Of a DNA stretch of 12,712 bases, positions 6,184 to 12,712 are shown piece by piece. This stretch comes from Pseudomonadota bacterium (lineage in GTDB: Bacteria > Pseudomonadota > Gammaproteobacteria > JAKAQQ01). Under the pieces are notes generated by a model. The model was not told the DNA's origin. It saw only the letters and a list, made by a program, of their open reading frames with translations, and ran no database searches. Location: NCBI GenBank assembly GCA_021828425.1, contig JAKARN010000021.1:1-12712 (forward strand), in the 5' to 3' direction. The position numbers were made by a program, and so were the translations under genes. Positions within the stretch are counted from its first letter, which is position 1, and each line of letters begins with the position of its first letter.

Positions 6184-7881
6184 TCAGGAGGGGTTGCACA
6201 TCCTGGCGAGGACGGTATCGCAGGCGTCTTGCGGGCCGAGCAGCTGGGTGGTACGGCTCTTCCGATCCCGCCATTCCACCCGACCCTCCGCGAGCCCCCG
6301 TTCCGAGACCACGATCCGTTGCGGAATACCGATGAGATCAAGGTCGGCAAACATCGAACCCGGCCGAAGATCCCGGTCGTCTAACAGGGTTTGACACCCT
6401 TTGGATTCCAGTTCGGTTTCAAGGGCACAGGCGGTCTCCCAGACCCGGGATGAGCTTTTTCCGCCGATGGGTGCGATGGCGACCACGAAGGGTGCGAGCG
6501 GTTCGGGCCAAGTGATCCCCCATTCGTCGTGGTGCTGCTCGATCGCGGCAGCCACGATGCGGCTGACCCCAATGCCGTAGCAACCCATCCACAAAGGCTT
6601 CTCGCCGCCAGACTCGTCCTGGAAATAAGCATGGAGGCGCTCGCTGTACTCCGTCCCGAGCTGGAAGATGTGGCCGACCTCGATTCCCCGTACGAGCCGT
6701 AGTCGACCCGTCCCGTCCGGGCTCGGGTCTCCACTGGCAACAACCCGCAAATCATGGGCTGGTGGCTCCGGACAGTCGCGGCCCCAGTTCACTCCATGCC
6801 AGAGCTGGTCCGGCGCGTTCGCCCAGGCTGAGAAATCGGCGAGGTGAGCCGCCGCATGATCCGCCACGAGTGGGCAGGGCAGGTCCAGCGGTCCGAGGTG
6901 GTTTGCCTCGAGCGGGTAACGTTCGTTCCACTCGACGGGTGAAACCGGTTCCGCGTATCCCAAGACGTGGGCCACCTTGATCGGATTGAGCACATGACCG
7001 GCACAGAGAGCGATGGCGTGGAATTCACCAGCCGGGCTCTTGACGAGTTCGATTCTGATCTGTGGCTCCTCGTCGTTGGCGGAGGCGGGCCGTCGCGAAG
7101 ACGGGGAGCCGATCCGGATCTTTTCAAGCGGCCGTTGTGCCGGTGGTCGAGAACCTTGGGGAGATCGGGCTTCGGCCAGTTCCACATTCGCCGCATAGGA
7201 GCCTCCATCCGAAAGTGCCAGCAGATCCTCTCCGGCGTCGGCCAGCACGTGAAACTCGTGTGAAAAGCGTCCCCCGATTGCACCGGAGTCAGCGGCCACC
7301 GCACGGGCCTCAAGCCCGAGTCTCTGAAAGATCCGGTGATAGGCGGTATGCATGCGGTCATAGCCCTCCCGGAGGGAAGATTCCGAGACATGAAAGGAGT
7401 AGGCATCCTTCATGACAAATTCACGGGCGCGCATGACCCCGAACCGCGGGCGGATCTCATCGCGGAACTTGGTCTGGATCTGGTAGAAAGTGAGCGGGAG
7501 TTCGCGGTATGAACGGATTTCGCGGCGGGCCAGGTCCGTGATCACCTCTTCGTGGGTGGGACCGAAACAGAAAAGCCGGTGATGTCGATCCGTGAGGCGC
7601 AGCAGTTCGGGTCCGTACTTGGTCCAGCGATTCGATTCCTGCCAGAGTTCGGCGGGTTGGATGGCCGGCATGAGCAGTTCGATGGCACCTGCCCGGTTCA
7701 TTTCCTCGCGGACGACCTCCTCCACACGGCGCAAGACCCTGAGCCCGAGCGGAAGCCAGGTGTAGATGCCGGCTGCAACCGGACGGATCATTCCGGCGCG
7801 CAACATGAGACGATGGCTGGCCAGCTCGGCTTCAGCCGGGGTTTCCTTCAGGGTGAAAAGACCAAGGGCACTTGTTCGCAT
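6184..7881 (-). CDS. proS: Prolyl-tRNA synthetase, bacterial type with insertion domain
   Basis: This 565-residue class II synthetase charges tRNAPro with proline. From ATG at 7881 (MRTSALGLFTLKETPAEAE) it lines up with E. coli ProS without gaps for about 240 residues. Motif 1 lies around 56-76, and the TxE loop GPTHEEVITDL at 107-117. Motif 2 is FRDEIRPRFGVMR (139-151), and motif 3 GCYGIGVSRIVAAAIEQ (433-449). The anticodon-binding domain follows (about 463-565). The INS editing domain (about 224-395) is present but divergent. Its first helix is replaced by a Pro/Ser/Arg-rich stretch (245-271). The position of E. coli K279 is R276, that of H369 is Leu (360), and the GPGSLGP loop reads EANHLGP. 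Editing of mischarged Ala-tRNAPro may therefore be weak or lost. An in-frame TTG at 7902 is rejected as the start because E. coli ProS begins at MRTS. No Shine-Dalgarno is visible upstream. It is probably co-transcribed with the transglycosylase. Confidence 0.96.
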   Translation of the reverse strand: MRTSALGLFTLKETPAEAELASHRLMLRAGMIRPVAAGIYTWLPLGLRVLRRVEEVVREEMNRAGAIELLMPAIQPAELWQESNRWTKYGPELLRLTDRHHRLFCFGPTHEEVITDLARREIRSYRELPLTFYQIQTKFRDEIRPRFGVMRAREFVMKDAYSFHVSESSLREGYDRMHTAYHRIFQRLGLEARAVAADSGAIGGRFSHEFHVLADAGEDLLALSDGGSYAANVELAEARSPQGSRPPAQRPLEKIRIGSPSSRRPASANDEEPQIRIELVKSPAGEFHAIALCAGHVLNPIKVAHVLGYAEPVSPVEWNERYPLEANHLGPLDLPCPLVADHAAAHLADFSAWANAPDQLWHGVNWGRDCPEPPAHDLRVVASGDPSPDGTGRLRLVRGIEVGHIFQLGTEYSERLHAYFQDESGGEKPLWMGCYGIGVSRIVAAAIEQHHDEWGITWPEPLAPFVVAIAPIGGKSSSRVWETACALETELESKGCQTLLDDRDLRPGSMFADLDLIGIPQRIVVSERGLAEGRVEWRDRKSRTTQLLGPQDACDTVLARMCNPS

Positions 7882-8070
7882 GGGGAACCGGTGGGGAGGC
7901 AAAGATCGGAAAATCGGTTCAATTTAACATGAAGTGGCGTGTGGACCTCCCTGTTCCGGTGCGGAACCGGACCGGATGGAGTCGTCTGGACTATGATGGA
8001 GACATGGCCATCGTGATTCCGGCAGCCAGGTCAGCTTCCTTCGTGCACCCTGGATGCCGGGGGTGACCGA
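7882..8070. other. Divergent intergenic region between proS and the KARI-like gene
   Basis: The 189-bp spacer must carry the promoters of both flanking genes. It has an AT-rich patch at 7910-7930 and a perfect 6-bp hairpin (GTTCCG 7953-7958, loop GTG, CGGAAC 7962-7967). A TATGAT at 7992-7997 is a possible plus-strand -10 without a matching -35. GGGGGTGA at 8059-8066 is a convincing Shine-Dalgarno for the ATG at 8071. A short plus-strand reading frame (8004-8066) is discussed under findings. I see no other gene. Confidence 0.5.
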
Positions 8071-9093
8071 ATGACCCGACCTGCCAGGCCGCAAGGCAAC
8101 CGTTCCACCCCGGTGGATACCCCCCCTGGTTTATCTCTGGGTGACCGGGTCGGCATCTTGGGCTATGGCTCACAGGGGCGAGCCCAAGCTCTGAATTTGC
8201 GGGATTCCGGGGCCACCGTCCGGATTGGTTTGCGGGAAGGTTCGGCGAGCCAGGCACACGTCCACCGGGACGGCCTTGAGTCCAGTTCGCTCGACACGCT
8301 GGCCCGCGAGATGGACTGGCTCGCTTTCCTGATCCCTGATGAGGTCCAACCTGCGGTTTATGCCGGGCTCGAACCCCTGCTCAAGCCCGGCACAGCACTC
8401 GTGTTTGCCCACGGTTTCAATATCCATTACCAAAAAATCATTCCCCGGAATGACCTGGATGTGCTCCTCGTGGCACCACTGGCCGTGGGTGAGAAAGTCC
8501 GCGCGTTATATGAGTCAGGAGGGGGGCCGCCTTGTGTCATTGCCTGTGCCCGGGATGTCACCGGCCAGGCGCTTGTGCGTGCACATCGCTACGCACAGGC
8601 GCTGAACCGCACGCCGGTGCGGGTGTTCAAATCGAGCTTTGCCGAGGAAACGGAGACGGATCTCTTTGCCGAACAGGCGATTCTCTGCGGGGGACTGAAC
8701 CACCTGATCGCGGCGGGCTTTGAAACACTCGTGGCGGCCGGCTACCAGCCTGAAATTGCCTACTTCTGTTGCTTGGAGGAGGTCAAGTACATGGCGGACC
8801 TGATTTATGCACGTGGGTTGGCCGGCATGCGTGAAGCCATCTCGACCACCGCCGAGTACGGGGACTACACCCGGGGGCCGCGGGTCATCGGTGAGGCCAC
8901 CCGGGTCGCCATGTCCGATCTCCTGGCTGAGATCCGCTCGGGAGCCTTTGCCCGGGAGCTTGAACAGGAACTTCAGAAGGGGGCAACACGGCTGACCGAT
9001 TTCCGCCGCCGGGCACATGAACAGGCCATCGAGTCCGTGCGGCATCGCGTGCTGGGCCACACCCCGGAAACAGCGGATCCGGGAGGAGCCTGA
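8071..9093 (+). CDS. ilvC: Ketol-acid reductoisomerase-like protein with altered active site
   Basis: This 340-residue protein is homologous to class I ketol-acid reductoisomerase (IlvC). That enzyme uses NADPH and two Mg2+ to turn acetolactate into dihydroxy-isovalerate in branched-chain amino acid synthesis. The Rossmann NADPH site is clear (GILGYGSQGRAQALNL at 28-43, GLREGSAS at 53-60). The KARI domain has EETETDLFAEQAILCGG (192-208), GYQPEIAYF (224-232) and AEYGDYTRGPRVIG (261-274). Compared with the P. aeruginosa enzyme (constant offset of 7), H107, D190, E194, E230 and S251 are kept as H114, D197, E201, E237 and S258. The catalytic lysine K130 is L137 (VAPLAVGE instead of APKGPGH), and the metal ligand E226 is C233 (YFCCLEE instead of YFECLHE). 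Canonical activity is therefore doubtful; the gene symbol reflects homology only. The ATG has a strong Shine-Dalgarno (8059-8066). It lies 2 bp before pssA, as ilvC does in many proteobacteria, but without ilvB/ilvH or leuA here. Confidence 0.85.
   Translation: MTRPARPQGNRSTPVDTPPGLSLGDRVGILGYGSQGRAQALNLRDSGATVRIGLREGSASQAHVHRDGLESSSLDTLAREMDWLAFLIPDEVQPAVYAGLEPLLKPGTALVFAHGFNIHYQKIIPRNDLDVLLVAPLAVGEKVRALYESGGGPPCVIACARDVTGQALVRAHRYAQALNRTPVRVFKSSFAEETETDLFAEQAILCGGLNHLIAAGFETLVAAGYQPEIAYFCCLEEVKYMADLIYARGLAGMREAISTTAEYGDYTRGPRVIGEATRVAMSDLLAEIRSGAFARELEQELQKGATRLTDFRRRAHEQAIESVRHRVLGHTPETADPGGA
9081..9088 (+). promoter_or_regulatory. Strong ribosome binding site of pssA
   Basis: GGGAGGAG ends 7 bases before the ATG at 9096 and lies inside the last codons of the KARI-like gene (stop 9091-9093). 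It fixes the pssA start and shows that the two genes form one transcription unit. Confidence 0.8.
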
Positions 9094-9095
9094 TC

Positions 9096-9887
9096 ATGGT
9101 GGATGCCCCCCTTCCCTCGTCTTCCGGAACGGACCCCAACCTGAGGCGAAAACGCCGGATCTACCTTTTGCCGAACCTGTTAACGACGGCCGCGCTCTTC
9201 GGCGGGTTCTACGCGATCATCGCCGCCCTCAATGTCCGTTATATCCACGCGGCGGTGGCTATTTTTTTCGCTGCCGTGATGGATGGTCTCGATGGACGGG
9301 TCGCCCGCTGGACGCGGACGGCCACGGAGTTTGGCAAGGAATATGACAGCCTGTCGGATGTCGTGGCGTTCGGTCTGGCCCCGGCCATCGTGATGTACCG
9401 GTGGGCTTTTGTCCCTTTCCTCCACGAGACCGGAAACGTGGCCCGCTGGGGGTGGCTTGCGGCCTTCTTTTACACCGCGGCGGCCGCCCTCCGTCTGGCC
9501 CGGTTCAACGTCCGCTCCCAGGCGTTGGACAAGCGTTATTTCCAGGGACTGCCCTCTCCGGCGGCGGCCGGGCTCATGGCCAGTCTGGTCTGGCTGTTGG
9601 TGCCCTGGTCGAGCGAGCACTGGACGATGATTCCGGCGTGGCTCGCCACCATGGGATGCGGAGTGCTCATGGTGAGTCCCATTCCCTATTACAGCTTCAA
9701 GGACCTGAGCCTCTCGGAGCATGTCCGCTTCCGCTGGGCGATTGCGATCCCGCTCCTCCTGATCGTCATCGCGATCAGTCCACCCAAGATGCTTTTTGCC
9801 TTTTTGTTCTGTTATGCCCTGTCCGGACCGGCGGTCGGTCTGTGGCGACGCCTGTTTCGGCGTCGCCGGAGCGGGTTCATTCCATGA
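9096..9887 (+). CDS. pssA: CDP-diacylglycerol--serine O-phosphatidyltransferase
   Basis: This 263-residue integral membrane enzyme makes phosphatidylserine from CDP-diacylglycerol and serine, the committed step to phosphatidylethanolamine. The CDP-alcohol phosphotransferase signature is complete: D63-x2-D66-G67-x2-A70-R71-x8-G80-x3-D84-x3-D88 (DGLDGRVAR ... GKEYDSLSD). The N-terminus is basic (RRKRR, 17-21), followed by several hydrophobic segments, the first at about 24-46 and the last at about 214-246. It ends in a basic tail (RRLFRRRRSG). The serine-specific type II call rests on overall similarity (PNLLTTAALFGGFYAI, ALRLARFNV, FQGLPSPAAAG) and on the KARI-pssA neighbourhood. Phosphatidylglycerophosphate synthase is the main alternative and fits less well. 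The TGA overlaps the ATG of the next gene (9884-9887). Confidence 0.94.
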   Translation: MVDAPLPSSSGTDPNLRRKRRIYLLPNLLTTAALFGGFYAIIAALNVRYIHAAVAIFFAAVMDGLDGRVARWTRTATEFGKEYDSLSDVVAFGLAPAIVMYRWAFVPFLHETGNVARWGWLAAFFYTAAAALRLARFNVRSQALDKRYFQGLPSPAAAGLMASLVWLLVPWSSEHWTMIPAWLATMGCGVLMVSPIPYYSFKDLSLSEHVRFRWAIAIPLLLIVIAISPPKMLFAFLFCYALSGPAVGLWRRLFRRRRSGFIP

Positions 9888-10585
9888 GTTCAGGGAAGGA
9901 AGTCGAGGTGCTGGATTTTCTGGGTATCCCGGTCTGGGAGCGACGGACCCCCGGGGGTGTGTCCGGAGCCCGCGACGGATCCCATGACCGGCCGGAACCT
10001 CCGTTGGACCCCGAGACTCTGCCGCCAGTGACAACTCTCGGCTGGGAAGATTTGGCCCGGCGGGTTTCTGGCTGTGAAATGTGCGGTCTGTGTCGCACCC
10101 GTCAGCAGACGGTCTTCGGATCGGGATCCCGGCAGGCGGATTGGATGTTCATTGGGGAAGCGCCGGGAGCAGATGAGGACCGCGAAGGGCAACCTTTTGT
10201 CGGGCGGGCCGGACAACTGCTCACTTCCATAATCGAGGCCATGGGGCTCGAACGGTCAAAGGTCTACATTGCCAATGTGCTCAAATGCCGCCCGCCGAAA
10301 AACCGGGATCCCGAACCCCAGGAAATTGCCTCCTGTCGGCCGTTTTTGGAACGGCAGGTGGACCTGGTAGCCCCTCGGATCCTGGTTGCGCTGGGCCGGA
10401 TTGCCGCACAGAGCCTTCTCGGTACCGAGCAGCCGCTCTCCCGCTTGCGTGGCACGGTTCATACGCTGGGCGGGAAGATTCCGCTGGTCGTCACCTATCA
10501 TCCGGCCTACCTCCTGCGCAATCCGGTGGCCAAACGGGAGGTTTGGCGGGACCTCTGCCTGGCCTTGGAACAGGCCGGATCCTAG
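9884..10585 (+). CDS. Family 4 (type 4) uracil-DNA glycosylase, iron-sulfur protein
   Basis: This 233-residue base-excision enzyme removes uracil from DNA. The core has the family-4 motif [20 protein letters not shown] (91-110) and the motif YHPAYLLR (205-212). Four cysteines fit the [4Fe-4S] ligands: C64 and C67 (GCEMCGLC), then C135 and C151, 16 residues apart as in the family. C70 is an additional cysteine. Before the core there is a roughly 55-residue extension with a short conserved-looking block ([11 protein letters not shown], 11-21) and a Pro/Gly/Asp-rich linker. Similar blocks occur in the UDGs found beside rimI in other proteobacteria. I chose ATG at 9884, overlapping the pssA stop (ATGA). 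The longer in-frame extension upstream to 9401 lies inside pssA in another frame and is not credible. Older annotation may call such proteins 'phage SPO1 DNA polymerase-related'. Confidence 0.93.
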   Translation: MSSGKEVEVLDFLGIPVWERRTPGGVSGARDGSHDRPEPPLDPETLPPVTTLGWEDLARRVSGCEMCGLCRTRQQTVFGSGSRQADWMFIGEAPGADEDREGQPFVGRAGQLLTSIIEAMGLERSKVYIANVLKCRPPKNRDPEPQEIASCRPFLERQVDLVAPRILVALGRIAAQSLLGTEQPLSRLRGTVHTLGGKIPLVVTYHPAYLLRNPVAKREVWRDLCLALEQAGS

Positions 10586-10596
10586 GCGGAGGATTA

Positions 10597-11067
10597 ATGG
10601 CAGTTGCCGTGCTCCCGCCACGCTCCTTCCACCGGATGAAGGTGCGGGATCTGCCGGAAATCCTCCAGATCGAGCAGTCCGCTTACCGCCAATGCTGGAC
10701 CGAACAAATTTTCCGTGATTGCCTGAAAGTGGGTTATGACGGGTGGGTACTCATGGAAGGCCGTGAGATTGTCGGTTACGGGATTGTCGCCCTCGCAGTC
10801 GGAGAAGCCCATCTGCTCAATCTCTGTGTCTCGCCACCCCATCAGGGCAGGGGATTCGGTCGCGCGCTTCTCGACTATCTCATCGATTGGTCGATCCAGT
10901 GCGGGGCAGGGGTCATGTTCCTCGAGGTCCGGGTATCGAATACCCGGGCGCAGTCACTGTACCGGAGCTGTGGTTTCAGGCTGATCGGCGAACGGCCGGG
11001 TTATTATCCGGCCGAGCCTCCCTTGATTCGGGAGGATGCCTGGGTGTTCCGGCTGGATCTGTCCTGA
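10597..11067 (+). CDS. rimI: Ribosomal protein S18 alanine N-acetyltransferase (GNAT family)
   Basis: This 156-residue GNAT enzyme acetylates protein N-termini, classically Ala1 of ribosomal protein S18. The N-terminal block MKVRDLPEILQIEQSAY (14-30) and WTEQIFRDCL (34-43) are typical of RimI. The acetyl-CoA loop is QGRGFG (83-88) after LCVSPPH. LEVRVSNTRAQSLYRSCGF (109-127) carries E110 and Y122, the counterparts of the catalytic E103 and Y115 in E. coli RimI. GYYPAE and REDAWVF close the domain. The start ATG 10597 follows GGAGGA at 10588-10593 at short spacing; an internal ATG (residue 14) is the main alternative. The gene lies 11 bp after the UDG stop. It ends the KARI-pssA-udg-rimI run, and UDG next to rimI is a recurrent proteobacterial pair. 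An extension upstream to 10285 is a shadow frame inside UDG. Confidence 0.92.
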   Translation: MAVAVLPPRSFHRMKVRDLPEILQIEQSAYRQCWTEQIFRDCLKVGYDGWVLMEGREIVGYGIVALAVGEAHLLNLCVSPPHQGRGFGRALLDYLIDWSIQCGAGVMFLEVRVSNTRAQSLYRSCGFRLIGERPGYYPAEPPLIREDAWVFRLDLS

Positions 11068-11069
11068 GC

Positions 11070-11086
11070 ACACCGGATCCCGGTGT
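11070..11086 (+). repeat. Perfect short hairpin just after rimI
   Basis: ACACCGG (11070-11076) pairs over 7 bp with CCGGTGT (11080-11086) around a 3-base loop, 2 bases after the rimI stop codon. It has no T-tract. It could be an RNA 3' stabiliser or a weak terminator of the upstream operon. Confidence 0.5.
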
Positions 11087-11149
11087 CGTGACCCCGGTTT
11101 CCCGGACTCGGCCTCAGCCGGACGGTACCCGGGAGTCCCCGGCGTCACG
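11087..11149 (+). repeat. Long imperfect nested inverted repeat upstream of prfC
   Basis: The outer arms CGTGACCCCGG (11087-11097) and CCGGCGTCACG (11139-11149) pair over 11 bp with one mismatch. Inside, GGACTC (11104-11109) can pair with GAGTCC (11133-11138). Further in, CGGC/GCCG closes a 4-base loop (11109-11120). The function is unknown. High GC makes chance pairing more likely, but the outer stem is long. Confidence 0.45.
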
Positions 11150-11191
11150 GTCCGGGTGGACCCTTTAAAATGGAGCGGACCCCACCGGACC
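11150..11191 (+). promoter_or_regulatory. Possible -10 element and hairpin at the prfC start region
   Basis: GTCCG and GTGG (11150-11159, one G bulged) can pair with CCAC and CGGAC (11182-11190), leaving a loop that contains TAAAAT (11166-11171). TAAAAT is one mismatch from TATAAT, but no -35 matches it. If transcription began near 11178, the TTG at 11198 would sit about 20 nt downstream. If the region is instead part of a longer transcript, the hairpin would cover the weak CGGA ribosome site (11186-11189). Confidence 0.3.
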
Positions 11192-11197
11192 GCTCTC

Positions 11198-12712
<1,515 letters not shown>

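Noticed and set aside
6183..6350. Transglycosylase start at 6350
   Set aside because: The extra 56 residues lie within the proS 3' end and place a typical signal peptide in the middle of the protein.
7039..7149. Frameshift in proS as the cause of the unusual editing domain
   Set aside because: I compared an alternative frame and it does not restore the expected INS helix, and the frame is open with conserved sequence on both sides.
7882..7902. proS start at TTG 7902
   Set aside because: It adds seven residues ahead of MRTS, where E. coli ProS begins, and has no better ribosome site.
7929..8066. 45-codon frame starting at ATG 7929
   Set aside because: There is no ribosome site and no family resemblance; only the shorter 3' part (from 8004) is worth mention.
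9401..9883. Extended UDG start at 9401
   Set aside because: This would lie inside pssA in another frame and adds unrelated sequence; ATG 9884 in an ATGA overlap is more natural.
9180..10034. 284-codon minus-strand frame opposite pssA and UDG
   Set aside because: It is low-complexity, antisense to two well-supported genes and has no recognisable motif.
10285..10596. Extended RimI start at 10285
   Set aside because: It is a shadow frame within UDG. RimI homology begins after 10597, which has a ribosome site.

Overview
The window is a dense stretch of GC-rich (roughly 60%) bacterial chromosome carrying ten genes, two of them cut by the window edges. Bacterial-type ProS with an insertion domain, RF3, RimI next to a family-4 uracil-DNA glycosylase, a KARI gene directly before pssA, and a MdtB-like RND pump beside an OmpR-type regulator all point to a proteobacterium. 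The gammaproteobacterial, Acidithiobacillia-like or betaproteobacterial range is most likely; the genus cannot be read from this sequence alone. I see no mobile element, CRISPR array, tRNA or rRNA.

Region 1 (1-5573) is a regulated efflux module. On the minus strand lie an OmpR-family response regulator and the N-terminal part of its sensor kinase, joined by an ATGA overlap. Divergent from them are an RND periplasmic adaptor and an RND permease, also joined by an ATGA overlap. The 139-bp divergent spacer holds a tandem GTAAC-N5-GTAGC element about 42 bp upstream of a plausible start of transcription for the regulator. No outer-membrane channel gene is present.

Region 2 (5586-7881, minus strand) holds proS followed after 1 bp by a small secreted lytic transglycosylase; the latter converges on the permease gene. 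The ProS editing (INS) domain is present but has lost several residues I recall as important for clearing Ala-tRNAPro.

Region 3 (8071-11067, plus strand) is a tight run: a KARI-like gene, pssA (phosphatidylserine synthase), a family-4 uracil-DNA glycosylase and rimI. The KARI-like protein keeps the fold signature and many active-site residues. However, the catalytic lysine position is Leu and one metal-ligand glutamate position is Cys, which makes it the most unusual gene in the window.

Region 4 (11068-12712) is a 130-bp spacer rich in inverted repeats followed by prfC (RF3), which runs off the right edge about 25 residues short of its usual end. There is no gene-free stretch longer than 300 bp.
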